The notes under the pieces: model-generated | Told to the model about the DNA's origin: nothing | What the model saw: the letters and a program-made list of their open reading frames with translations, nothing else | Database searches by the model: none | In this document: one piece after another, positions 43,427 through 52,387 of the stretch | Layout of the letters: every line of letters starts with the position of its first letter | How positions within the stretch are numbered: the stretch's first letter is position 1 | NCBI RefSeq assembly: GCF_030548465.1 | Contig: NZ_JAUOSF010000012.1 | Span: 1 to 56,861, forward strand | Length of the DNA stretch: 56,861 bases | From: Tamlana sp. 2_MG-2023 | Lineage (GTDB): Bacteria > Bacteroidota > Bacteroidia > Flavobacteriales > Flavobacteriaceae | Direction of reading: 5' to 3' | Made by a program: the position numbers and the translations under genes

Positions 43427-43936
43427 ATGAAACCTAAAAATATAAAGGAACGAAGATCTAGTTTTATCAAGTTTTTACTCTTATTCTTATTAACTACAAC
43501 AACTGTGGTTATGGCTGTTTTTTTTAATTTTAGTATACCTCAAAAGGAAAATGCTTTACTAAAAGAACGTGCTAAAAATATTGAAAGAGAAATGTCTTAC
43601 CAAAGGGAGTTTGCTGTAGAAGTTAGTGGTGTGCAGGCTATGATAGATTCTTTAGATACACCTGGGCAAAATTTACCATTCACGAATACATTAATTCATA
43701 GTAGACTTGCTGACTTACAAAGTTCTATTCCGCGAAAAGATTCTACCTACCGCTATAACATGTATGCCGGCATAATTGAAACTCTTGTAGACCTACAGGC
43801 TACAAAAAATGAATTGCACAGTTTGGACGATGCTAAAACACGTATTGCAGAGTATAAAGAAGTTTTAGAGCAAACCAGAAACGAATTGGAACAAACAAAA
43901 CGAGATCTTGATATTTTAAGGATATCTAGAAACTAA
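43427..43936 (+). CDS. tssO: small membrane-anchored coiled-coil T6SS protein (probable TssO)
   Basis: 169 aa. A basic cytoplasmic start (KPKNIKERRSS) and a single membrane helix (about 15-35) are followed by a long helical region with coiled-coil character at 135-165 (EYKEVLEQTRNELEQTKRDL). Size, topology and position between tssK and vgrG fit TssO of the Bacteroidetes-specific TssN-R membrane complex. The assignment is by architecture; no sequence motif is decisive. Confidence 0.6.
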   Translation: MKPKNIKERRSSFIKFLLLFLLTTTTVVMAVFFNFSIPQKENALLKERAKNIEREMSYQREFAVEVSGVQAMIDSLDTPGQNLPFTNTLIHSRLADLQSSIPRKDSTYRYNMYAGIIETLVDLQATKNELHSLDDAKTRIAEYKEVLEQTRNELEQTKRDLDILRISRN

Positions 43937-43963
43937 TAACCCAAACTTCAAATACTCAATTTT

Positions 43964-45790
43964 ATGGCTTTACAATCAATTACAGAAATTTATATTGGCA
44001 ATACGGCCATAACTTCATTTAAGCGTTTTACATTAGACCAAGGTGTAAATGAGCACCATGTATTATATTTAGAGTGTAGAACGGATGTTTTAGAAAGTAT
44101 TCAAGGTGAAGTTTCCAGTACCACAAAAAAATATTTAGGAGAAACTTTAACCTTAAAAGTTTCTTCTTTTTCAGAGCATTCAGCCTATAAAACCCTCGAA
44201 TTTAAAGGTGTTGTAACCTCTGTAGGGAATAAAAGAGGTAAAAACAGTGAGCATATTGTAGTTATTCAGGCATTAAGTCCAACAGTTTTGTGTGATCATG
44301 GACCACATTATAACTCTTTTTTAGATCACAGCTTATCAGACATCATATCAGAGACTTTACAAGGCTATGATACGTCTAAGTTAAGCCTGTTGATTAATCC
44401 GGAAAACACAGCGACTTTACATTATACTGTGCAGCATAAAGAAAGTAATTGGACATACGTAAGTCGATTGGCTATGCAGTATAGTGAATGGTTATATTAT
44501 GATGGGAAGAGATTGGTTTTTGGAACACCAGAAGAAGGTGAAGATATAATACTTACTTATGGGCATGACTTACAAGGTTTTTCTCTGGATTTAGTGCCAC
44601 TACCTAATAAGTTTAGTTATTTCTCAAACGATTATCTAGCAGATGAAAATCACAAGAAAAAAACGACAGAAGTTAATACAGGAGCAAATGGGTATCATGG
44701 GTTTGTAAGCGAAAGAGGTGACGCCTTGTATGCGAAGGAAACTAGTGTTTGGATAAACGGTTTTGATGCTCCAGAGTTGAAGCAACGTATGGATACCCAG
44801 GTAGAACAGCAAAAAAAAGCTGTAGAAAGCAAGCAAGTATGTCTAAAAGGAGATAGTGACAATCCAGGGGTTGGAGTTGGTAAGATTATCGATATTAAAG
44901 ATGAAACAGGAAGTCAAGGTCGTTATCGCGTAATTAAAGTGAATCATTCTAATAACGAAAACGGTCAATATCATAATACTTTCGAAGCTTTAAGTGTTGA
45001 TATCGATGTGTTTCCATATACAAATCTTGAAGCGACCCCTAAAAGTGATACGCAATCAGGGGTTGTTATTGAAAATGCAGATCCAGAGAGTTTAGCACGT
45101 GTTAAAGTTCAATTTCCTTGGCAAAAGATAACGGGTGAAACCACCCCTTGGATTCGAATAGTTACACCACACGGTGGAAGTGAAAAGGGGTTTCACTTTA
45201 TTCCTGAAATAGGAGAAGAAGTGTTAGTTGGTTTTGAAGGAGGAAATGCAGAACGACCATATATGTTGGGTAGCTTGTATAACGGAAATAAAAAACCTGA
45301 ATCATGGAAAACAGATGCTAATGATATTAAAGCCATTCGCACGCGTAGTGGGCATACCATAGAACTGAATGACACGGATGGTGCTGAAAAAATTAATATA
45401 TATGATAATGAAGGTAGTATTATTACTTTCGATACACAGGCAAAATCTTTGTTTATTTCAGCTACCGAAAACTTGGAATTTCAAGCTAAAAATATAAAAA
45501 TGATTGCTGAAGAAAATATTGAATTGGAAGCTCAAGGTGAGATTAAGACAGCTTCTGAAGGAGATACTTCTATTGTTTCTCAAGGAGATACAAATATTCA
45601 GTCTGAAAGTGATACCAATTTAAGTAGTGGTGCTAATATAACTATTGAAGCAACTACAAATGCGGTGTTAAAAGGACAAAATATAACTGCTGAAAGTCAG
45701 GTTAGTACAGAAATTAAAGGACAACAAACCAAAGTTCAAGGGCAAATTACGGCGTTACAAGGCGCTTCTGGTAAGGTAGAAATTATATAG
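43964..45790 (+). CDS. tssI: T6SS spike protein VgrG
   Basis: 608 aa. The gp27-like part (about 1-350) includes YTVQHKESNWTYVSRLAMQY and the gp5 OB-fold region includes VKVQFPWQKITGETTPWIRI followed by HGGSEKGFHFIPEIGEEVLV and FEGGNAERPYMLGSLYNGN. The C-terminal needle (about 495-608) is made of short beta repeats (EGDTSIVSQGDTNIQSESDT). No extra effector domain follows the needle, so toxic cargo must come from elsewhere, for example with Hcp2. No PAAR gene is adjacent. It is last in the tssE-tssI run. Confidence 0.95.
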   Translation: MALQSITEIYIGNTAITSFKRFTLDQGVNEHHVLYLECRTDVLESIQGEVSSTTKKYLGETLTLKVSSFSEHSAYKTLEFKGVVTSVGNKRGKNSEHIVVIQALSPTVLCDHGPHYNSFLDHSLSDIISETLQGYDTSKLSLLINPENTATLHYTVQHKESNWTYVSRLAMQYSEWLYYDGKRLVFGTPEEGEDIILTYGHDLQGFSLDLVPLPNKFSYFSNDYLADENHKKKTTEVNTGANGYHGFVSERGDALYAKETSVWINGFDAPELKQRMDTQVEQQKKAVESKQVCLKGDSDNPGVGVGKIIDIKDETGSQGRYRVIKVNHSNNENGQYHNTFEALSVDIDVFPYTNLEATPKSDTQSGVVIENADPESLARVKVQFPWQKITGETTPWIRIVTPHGGSEKGFHFIPEIGEEVLVGFEGGNAERPYMLGSLYNGNKKPESWKTDANDIKAIRTRSGHTIELNDTDGAEKINIYDNEGSIITFDTQAKSLFISATENLEFQAKNIKMIAEENIELEAQGEIKTASEGDTSIVSQGDTNIQSESDTNLSSGANITIEATTNAVLKGQNITAESQVSTEIKGQQTKVQGQITALQGASGKVEII

Positions 45791-46069
45791 AGGAACTATT
45801 GTACCTGCCGTTGTGTGTTTTTGAAGTGATTTATAGGGTTCATTATGAGTTAGTTGCGATATTATTTCATGCTTGTTATTTGTAACAGTTCTTGATTATG
45901 CTAGAAATGTAGTTTTAACCTCATTAAAGTTTGAGTAGAAATAGAAATTAACTAAATTTAACATACTTTAAGAAGTGTGATTTTATGAATCTTCCGGTTC
46001 TCATTTTAGAATAGTTAGATTAAGGTAAAATTAGAATTTATTATTGTTAATTTCTAGACCAACTTTAAA

Positions 46070-46669
46070 TTGATACGTAAAAAGAATATATTACCTCCAA
46101 AGAGTTCCAAATGGCGAACAACGGCAGTGTTCTTTATTGCCGTAATTATTGGTTTAGCGCTTTTCATGGCTAGAGAATCTAAAATAGTCTCATATATGTC
46201 TGATGATCCTCAGGCCTGTGTAAACTGTCATGTCATGACCCCAGTTTATAATAGTTGGATGCACAGTTCGCACCGAGAATGGGCGAATTGTAATGATTGC
46301 CACGTACCACACGATAACGTTTTCAATAAATATTATTTTAAAGCTAAGGATGGTTTGTATCACGCTTCGGTATTTACCATGCGTGCAGAACCCGATGTGA
46401 TAGAAATGAAAGAAGCTTCTCAAGAAGTGGTTCAAAGCAATTGTATTCGCTGTCATGTTCAACAGGTTACTCAGGTGAAGTATGATGGTTGGATTGAAGG
46501 ACACAGAGAGAATAGAACGGGACGACAATGCTGGAGCTGCCATAAGCAGGTGCCGCATGGGAATGTTCACGGATTATCAACCATAAAGTTTAATATAGCA
46601 CCAATACCCACTGATCGCGAGGACGAACTTGTTATCCCTGAGTGGATGCAAGAGCAGATTAAAGAATAA
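46070..46669 (+). CDS. nrfH: NrfH tetraheme cytochrome c, quinol dehydrogenase subunit
   Basis: 199 aa. One N-terminal membrane helix (about 16-34) and four CxxCH heme sites (C50-H54, C74-H78, C125-H129, C154-H158). NrfH takes electrons from menaquinol and passes them to NrfA on the outside of the inner membrane. The start is TTG at 46070: a stop lies 12 nt upstream in frame, and the next ATG (residue 33) would delete the membrane helix. It is followed by nrfA after 14 nt. Confidence 0.94.
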   Translation: MIRKKNILPPKSSKWRTTAVFFIAVIIGLALFMARESKIVSYMSDDPQACVNCHVMTPVYNSWMHSSHREWANCNDCHVPHDNVFNKYYFKAKDGLYHASVFTMRAEPDVIEMKEASQEVVQSNCIRCHVQQVTQVKYDGWIEGHRENRTGRQCWSCHKQVPHGNVHGLSTIKFNIAPIPTDREDELVIPEWMQEQIKE

Positions 46670-46683
46670 TAAAAGTACAGCAG

Positions 46684-48180
46684 ATGAAAAACAAAGTCTT
46701 ATTTATCGTAACCATTATTGTCGTATTCCTATTGGGGCTTTTAGCTTCAAGTATTGTCAATAGAAAATCTGAAGCGAAATATAAATATGTGCCTCAGGTA
46801 AATATCGCTGAAAACGAACCAAGAAATGAAGTCTGGGGAGAAAATTTTCCTTTAGAGTATCAGTCTTACATGCAAACTTTAGATACTACTTTTGCTTCTA
46901 TGCAAGGTGGTTCAGCTATGCGAGATGTGCTTGAGGAAGATCCTAATTTAGTTGTTTTATTTGCTGGATATGCGTTTTCTAAGGAATATAATCAAGGTAG
47001 AGGTCATGCCTATGCTATTGATGATATTCGTAATATTTTAAGAACAGGAGGGCCAAAAGGCGAAGGTGACGGACCAATGCCAGCAACTTGTTGGACTTGT
47101 AAAAGTCCTGATGTACCACGCTTGATGAATGAAATTGGAGTTGCAGAATTTTATAGTGGAAAATGGGCAGATAAAGGAGATGAAATTGTAAACCCAATTG
47201 GCTGTGCCGATTGTCATAACCCGGAAACCATGAAACTTCGTATTACAAGACCAGCTCTAGTTGAAGCTTTTGATGCTATGGGGAAAGATATCAATCAAGC
47301 GACGCATAATGAAATGCGTTCTTTAGTATGTGCGCAATGTCACGTAGAATACTATTTTGATAAAACGATTCCAGGAAAAGAAGGAGTACCATATTTAGTG
47401 TTCCCTTGGAAAGATGGTACAACCGTGGAAGACATGGAGAATTATTACGATAATATTGAGTTTTCAGATTGGACGCATCAATTAAGTAAAACGCCTATGT
47501 TAAAAGCACAGCACCCAGGTTACGAAACGTTTACTACAGGTGTGCATGCCGATCGTGGGGTGTCTTGCGCCGATTGCCATATGCCATATAAGAGTGAAGG
47601 TGGACAGAAATTTACAGACCACCACATTCAATCACCTTTAAATAATACATCAAATGCTTGCCAGGTTTGTCATAGAGAAGAATCTAGTAAGTTAATCGCT
47701 AATGTTTATGAGCGTCAAAGGAAAGCTTCAGAAAACCGTTTGAAACTAGAAGGTTTGTTAGTTAAAGCACATGTTGAAGCTAAAAAATGTTGGGATTTAG
47801 GAGCCACTGAAGAACAAATGAAACCGATATTAACAGATATTCGTCACGGGCAATGGCGTTGGGATTATTCAGCTGCCGCACATGGGGCATCTTTTCACTC
47901 ACCAGTTGAAACTGCAAGAGTTATTGGAGGTGGTTTGGTTATCGCTCAGGAAGCTCGTGTAAAATTAGCACGTTTATTAGCAGAATTGGGACATAATAGC
48001 CCAGTAGAAATGCCGGATATTTCAACAAAAGCAAAAGCTCAAGAGTATATTGGTTTAGATATGGAAAAATTGAAAGCCGAAAAAGCCGAGTTTAAAAAGA
48101 ACTTGTTACCAAAATGGCTTGAAGCTGCTAAAGAGCGAGAAGATAAAATGCCTATAAATACGGTTTCTTCAGTAAATTAA
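46684..48180 (+). CDS. nrfA: pentaheme cytochrome c nitrite reductase, ammonia-forming
   Basis: 498 aa with an N-terminal signal/anchor helix. The catalytic heme site is CWTCK (136-140), in which Lys is the unusual proximal ligand, and four CxxCH sites are at 174, 216, 295 and 326. The active-site region KAQHPGYE is present. It reduces nitrite to ammonium with six electrons in the periplasm, as a complex with NrfH. The neighbouring ccsBA gene would attach its hemes. Full-length with all key residues. Confidence 0.97.
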   Translation: MKNKVLFIVTIIVVFLLGLLASSIVNRKSEAKYKYVPQVNIAENEPRNEVWGENFPLEYQSYMQTLDTTFASMQGGSAMRDVLEEDPNLVVLFAGYAFSKEYNQGRGHAYAIDDIRNILRTGGPKGEGDGPMPATCWTCKSPDVPRLMNEIGVAEFYSGKWADKGDEIVNPIGCADCHNPETMKLRITRPALVEAFDAMGKDINQATHNEMRSLVCAQCHVEYYFDKTIPGKEGVPYLVFPWKDGTTVEDMENYYDNIEFSDWTHQLSKTPMLKAQHPGYETFTTGVHADRGVSCADCHMPYKSEGGQKFTDHHIQSPLNNTSNACQVCHREESSKLIANVYERQRKASENRLKLEGLLVKAHVEAKKCWDLGATEEQMKPILTDIRHGQWRWDYSAAAHGASFHSPVETARVIGGGLVIAQEARVKLARLLAELGHNSPVEMPDISTKAKAQEYIGLDMEKLKAEKAEFKKNLLPKWLEAAKEREDKMPINTVSSVN

Positions 48181-48214
48181 AAAATCAAAGAAACACATAA
48201 TGATTGAATACAAG

Positions 48215-48247
48215 AAAGATACCTTATCTAATAAATAAGGTATCTTT
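48215..48247 (+). terminator. perfect 13-bp hairpin between nrfA and ccsBA
   Basis: Arms 48215-48227 and 48235-48247 are perfect inverted copies with a 7-nt loop. The second arm ends in TTT, followed by CCCTTTAAT. The hairpin could terminate or partly terminate transcription, or protect the nrfHA message from decay. Confidence 0.55.
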
Positions 48248-48274
48248 CCCTTTAATAAGCCATCCTAACTCTAT

Positions 48275-51200
48275 ATGAATAAATTATATCGCTTTTTCGC
48301 ATCTCCTATTTTAGCAGTATTACTTTTATTCATTTTTGCAGTGTCTATGGCTTCTGCTACTTTCGTGGAAAACGATTTTGGAACGGCCACCGCTTGGAGA
48401 ATGATTTATGATACTTGGTGGTTTGAAGTCGTGATGCTAGGCTTAGGTTTGTGTTTTATAATGAATATTTATAAATATAAACTATGGCGATTGGAAAAAT
48501 GGCCGCTACTTACTTTTCATTTAGCCTTTATCATCATTTTATTAGGGGCAGGAATAACCAGATATGCTTCCTACGGCGGGATAATGCGAATTAGAGAAGG
48601 CGCAACTTCTAACGTGATTATCTCAACAAATAATTACTTGCATGTGAACCTTTCAAAGGAAACTGAAACAAAAACAGTTCGTAAAAAAATAAACTTTTCA
48701 CCATTAAGTAATAATGATTTTGAGCTTAATACAGATTTCGAAGGAAATAATGTTTCTGTTTCATTTAACGAATTCATAGCTGATGCTGTACCTGAAATTG
48801 TTGATGATGCAGAAGACGGAAAGCCACTCATTCAAATGGTGGTTTCAGCAGGGAATGGTAGAGAAACTGTTTATTTAGAAAAGGGAGAAATCGAGTCTAT
48901 TGGTCAGCATCAACATAAGATTGGTTTTGATGTTGATCAAGAAGGTGTCATAAATATCATCGAAAATGATGGTATTTTTCAGATTTTATCTCCTAGAAAT
49001 TTAAGCACGTTTGTTATGGCAACCGAAACGGCAGGTACTATAGTTAAAGATAGTTTACATACTATTAGTTTAAGAACATTGTATCGTGATGGTGATGCTT
49101 CATTTGTTCCGTTATCATACCACCCGAAAGGAAAAATTTCTTTAGTTAGTGTTTCAGAAAAGCCAAAAGATAATGATGAACAGAAGGATGATGCCTTAAT
49201 TGTTAATGTTCAAGTAGGAGAAAAAAAAGAAACTTCTACCTTATTATATAGACAAGGTTTTTTGCCAACAACTCATGATATTGATTTAGGAGGAGTGAAA
49301 GTGACGTTGTCCTATGGAGCGGAACCTATAATTACGCCGTTTTCTGTTAAGCTCAATGATTTTCAATTAGAACGTTATCCAGGTTCTACCAGTCCGTCTG
49401 CTTATGCTAGTGAGGTTACCGTGATAGATGGTGATCAAGAAATGCCACATCGTATTTATATGAATAATGTATTAGATTATAAGGGGTATCGTTTTTTTCA
49501 AGCCAGTTATGATACTGATGAACTAGGTACAGTATTAGCCGTTAACCATGATGCTCTAGGGACAAATATTACCTATTTAGGATATTTTTTAATGATGATT
49601 GGTATGTTTTTCACACTATTCAGTAAGTCATCACGATTTACGTTAGTTAATAAAAAACTTAAAAAGTTGAAATTAAAAACAGTCACTGTAATTGTTGCGT
49701 TGTTAAGTTTTTCGGCCGTTGGTTTTTCTCAAAATAAAACTCCGGAAATAAATATAAATACTATTGAACAATTACGTGTCGATGATCAGCATGCCGAAAT
49801 GTTTGGTCGATTAATGGTACAGGATTTAGACGGGCGTATAAAACCGATGAACACATTGGCTTCAGAGTTTTTAAGAAAGCTAACTCGGAAACCATATTTT
49901 AAATTTACAGAAAAAGGAGAGAGCATTAAATTTAATGCAAATCAAGCTTTTTTGGCCATGCAATCAGCCTCTAATATTTGGCAATTTATTCCATTAATTA
50001 AAGTAGATGTTGAAAAAGGCGGGGCGTTGTTTCGTAATTTAAAAGTGAGTGAGGATGATCTAGTTCCTTTTGTGGGATTATTAGATGAAAATGGAAAATA
50101 TATATTGGGAGAGGTTGTAGAAAAAGCAAATAAAAAGAAACCAGCAGAGCGCAATGAATTTGACAAGGAAGTTATTAAGGTTGATGAACGTTTTAATATA
50201 CTGTACAATGTATTTTCAGGAAACTATCTTAAAATATTTCCAAACAGTAATGATGAAAACAACAAATGGCACAGTCAAACACATGACTTTTTAGATTTTC
50301 CACCAGAAGATGCACAGTTCGCTCAAAAAATTGTTCCAACCTATTTTAATGATGTTAATAAAAAGAACTGGATTGCTGCTAGTGAAAAATTAGAATACAT
50401 AAAAACATTTCAAGACGTTTTGGGTAAGGATATCATTCCTTCAAGAAAAAGAATTGAAGCTGAATTATGGTACAATCAGCTAAACTTAAATTTTTGGTTA
50501 TTTCAGGTATACTTTATTTTAGGTTTATTTCTATTAGTTTTAGCGATTTCTAGAATTTTTGCAAAAAAGAAAATAATAGAAGTATTATGGAATTTAGGAG
50601 TACTAATAACCCTTATTACTTTTATTGCTTTTTCAGGGAATATTATACTTAGATGGTACGTAGCGCAGCATGCACCATGGAGTAATGGTTACGAAATGCT
50701 TGTGTTTGTGTCTTGGGTTTTATTACTCTGTGGACTACTAACTTTTCGGAAGTCAGATTTTGCATTACCACTCGCTACATTATTTTCTGGAGCGTTACTG
50801 TTTGTGAGTTACTTAGATTGGCTCAGCCCAGAAATAACAAATTTAATGCCTGTTTTAAAATCTTATTGGTTAAAGATTCATGTAGCAACTATAGTTAGTA
50901 GTTATGCGCCATTGGCACTTTCGGCTGTTTTAGGGTTTATGGCCTTGTTATTAATGATCTTTAAAACTGAAAAAACTAAGAAAGAAATTGATATTAGAAT
51001 AAAAGAACTGACATATATTAACGAAATATCCATGACCATTGGGTTATTCGTTTTGGCTGTTGGTACTTTTCTTGGAGGTATTTGGGCTAATGAATCTTGG
51101 GGGCGCTATTGGGCCTGGGATCCTAAAGAAACTTGGGCACTAATAAGTATTATCGTTTATGCGATTGTATTGCATTTAAGATTAATACCTAAACTGAAAA

Positions 51201-51424
51201 GTAATTATGTGCTGAATACGGCTAGTGTTTTTGCTTTTGGATCAATAATAATGACTTCCTTCGGTGTGAATTATTATTTATCAGGCCTACACAGTTATGC
51301 AGCCGGAGATCCTTTGCCGATACCAAAGTTTATTTACGTTTTAATCGTTTTAGTTGTTTTGGTGTCTGTGTTAGCTTTTTTTAGGAAAAATAAATTTCAA
51401 AAAATTAAAAAGAACCAACTATAA
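48275..51424 (+). CDS. ccsBA: cytochrome c biogenesis fusion protein (ResB/CcsB + CcsA, NrfI-like)
   Basis: 1049 aa. The N-terminal half has four hydrophobic segments flanking a large periplasmic ResB-type domain (about 125-420). A middle periplasmic region follows (about 470-730). The C-terminal CcsA half has about eight membrane helices and the heme-handling WWD motif (WGRYWAWDPKETWAL, about 940-955), plus flanking His-containing segments (WYVAQHAPWSNGYEMLVF, LHSYAAGDP). It is a system II heme exporter and ligase. Placement after nrfHA suggests a dedicated role in attaching NrfA/NrfH hemes, including the CxxCK site, as NrfI does in epsilonproteobacteria. Confidence 0.92.
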   Translation: MNKLYRFFASPILAVLLLFIFAVSMASATFVENDFGTATAWRMIYDTWWFEVVMLGLGLCFIMNIYKYKLWRLEKWPLLTFHLAFIIILLGAGITRYASYGGIMRIREGATSNVIISTNNYLHVNLSKETETKTVRKKINFSPLSNNDFELNTDFEGNNVSVSFNEFIADAVPEIVDDAEDGKPLIQMVVSAGNGRETVYLEKGEIESIGQHQHKIGFDVDQEGVINIIENDGIFQILSPRNLSTFVMATETAGTIVKDSLHTISLRTLYRDGDASFVPLSYHPKGKISLVSVSEKPKDNDEQKDDALIVNVQVGEKKETSTLLYRQGFLPTTHDIDLGGVKVTLSYGAEPIITPFSVKLNDFQLERYPGSTSPSAYASEVTVIDGDQEMPHRIYMNNVLDYKGYRFFQASYDTDELGTVLAVNHDALGTNITYLGYFLMMIGMFFTLFSKSSRFTLVNKKLKKLKLKTVTVIVALLSFSAVGFSQNKTPEININTIEQLRVDDQHAEMFGRLMVQDLDGRIKPMNTLASEFLRKLTRKPYFKFTEKGESIKFNANQAFLAMQSASNIWQFIPLIKVDVEKGGALFRNLKVSEDDLVPFVGLLDENGKYILGEVVEKANKKKPAERNEFDKEVIKVDERFNILYNVFSGNYLKIFPNSNDENNKWHSQTHDFLDFPPEDAQFAQKIVPTYFNDVNKKNWIAASEKLEYIKTFQDVLGKDIIPSRKRIEAELWYNQLNLNFWLFQVYFILGLFLLVLAISRIFAKKKIIEVLWNLGVLITLITFIAFSGNIILRWYVAQHAPWSNGYEMLVFVSWVLLLCGLLTFRKSDFALPLATLFSGALLFVSYLDWLSPEITNLMPVLKSYWLKIHVATIVSSYAPLALSAVLGFMALLLMIFKTEKTKKEIDIRIKELTYINEISMTIGLFVLAVGTFLGGIWANESWGRYWAWDPKETWALISIIVYAIVLHLRLIPKLKSNYVLNTASVFAFGSIIMTSFGVNYYLSGLHSYAAGDPLPIPKFIYVLIVLVVLVSVLAFFRKNKFQKIKKNQL

Positions 51425-51516
51425 CGATTTTCATCTATGATTATTGTGATTTAATCGGTTTTTCCTAAATAGTATGGTAGAATTCGTAAAAAAAAATAAA
51501 AAAACCGACAAAACGC

Positions 51517-51546
51517 TTGTAAATTTCGGTTAATTACATAAATTTG
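51517..51546 (+). promoter_or_regulatory. promoter for the 147-aa secreted protein gene
   Basis: TTG at 51517-51519, a 19-nt spacer and TAAATTTG at 51539-51546 match the Bacteroidetes consensus. The ATG follows about 25 nt later. Confidence 0.65.
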
Positions 51547-51571
51547 TTGCACTAACCCTAAAATCTTAAAC

Positions 51572-52015
51572 ATGAAAATAAAATTATTTTTATTAGTTTT
51601 TTGTCTCTCACTTGTTTCTAGCATTGGCTTTGCTCAAAAAGATGGTCCAAAAAGTATTATTAGTGATAAAGTTAAGATAAAGAAATATCATAACATTGAG
51701 GAGCTAGAACGTATGCCAAAAGGAGAGGTGTTAGCGCTTTATAGAGAAAGAAATACGGTTTTAACTAGAATATTACCATATATTGCTTTTGCAACTAAAC
51801 CAGGGGTTACAATGGTTACTTTAGGTATACCTACTAATAGTGATAATGTAAAGGCGCTTGATAGTCAATTAGAAGCTGCGGATGATTATGTTAATAGTAC
51901 TACTTTTTTCCTAAATGAATATTTACCATATGCTGATACTAGAAACTTAATTTCTGGTATTTTATTTTACGAAGAAATCATGAAGTCATTACATACGTTT
52001 AACGAATATCGTTAA
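51572..52015 (+). CDS. small secreted protein of unknown function
   Basis: 147 aa. The signal peptide ends GFAQ (about 21). The mature part begins with a Lys-rich stretch, then helices with YHNIEELERMPKGEVLALYR, RILPYIAFATKPGVTMVTLG and FFLNEYLPYADTRN. No lipobox, sorting domain or known family was recognised. Its own promoter and strong terminator make it monocistronic. The next genes encode secreted surface proteins. Confidence 0.7.
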   Translation: MKIKLFLLVFCLSLVSSIGFAQKDGPKSIISDKVKIKKYHNIEELERMPKGEVLALYRERNTVLTRILPYIAFATKPGVTMVTLGIPTNSDNVKALDSQLEAADDYVNSTTFFLNEYLPYADTRNLISGILFYEEIMKSLHTFNEYR

Positions 52016-52050
52016 GTCGTATAATCGATAAAATATTGTTGAAATAAATT

Positions 52051-52107
52051 AATGCTATTAGAGTGTTTAAACTTTTATGTTTGAAATGCTTTAATAGCAT
52101 TTTTTTG
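52051..52107 (+). terminator. strong terminator after the 147-aa secreted protein
   Basis: A 10-bp perfect outer stem (52051-52060 with 52092-52101) with an inner TTTAAAC/GTTTGAA stem is followed by seven T. Confidence 0.8.
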
Positions 52108-52299
52108 TGAGCCAAAACTATGTTTTATAAATATTTTTTATTTCATGAAAAAAATAAAATAATGAATTAGTTATTGTAAATATTTTTTTCTAAAATTGTC
52201 TAAAATGAAAAATTTAAGAACTTAGAGGTGCATAAGTGTGCATTTCGTCGATAGATTTTCCTTGCAAAAGCACTTATTTCGTGTATTTAATCGAAATAA
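52108..52299. other. AT-rich intergenic DNA, no gene seen
   Basis: The 372-bp gap 52016-52387 contains the terminator at 52051-52107 and the promoter at 52300-52330. The stretch between them shows no open frame or repeat that I can support. Confidence 0.5.
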
Positions 52300-52330
52300 T
52301 TGGTATTTCGTGGATTTTTTGTTAAATTTG
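52300..52330 (+). promoter_or_regulatory. promoter for the 438-aa secreted protein gene
   Basis: TTG at 52300-52302, a 20-nt spacer and TAAATTTG at 52323-52330. The leader to the ATG at 52388 is about 50 nt. Confidence 0.65.
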
Positions 52331-52387
52331 ATTAATTATTGATTCAAAAACTATACTTTAGGTTCTAACCCCCAAATCGATTAAACT

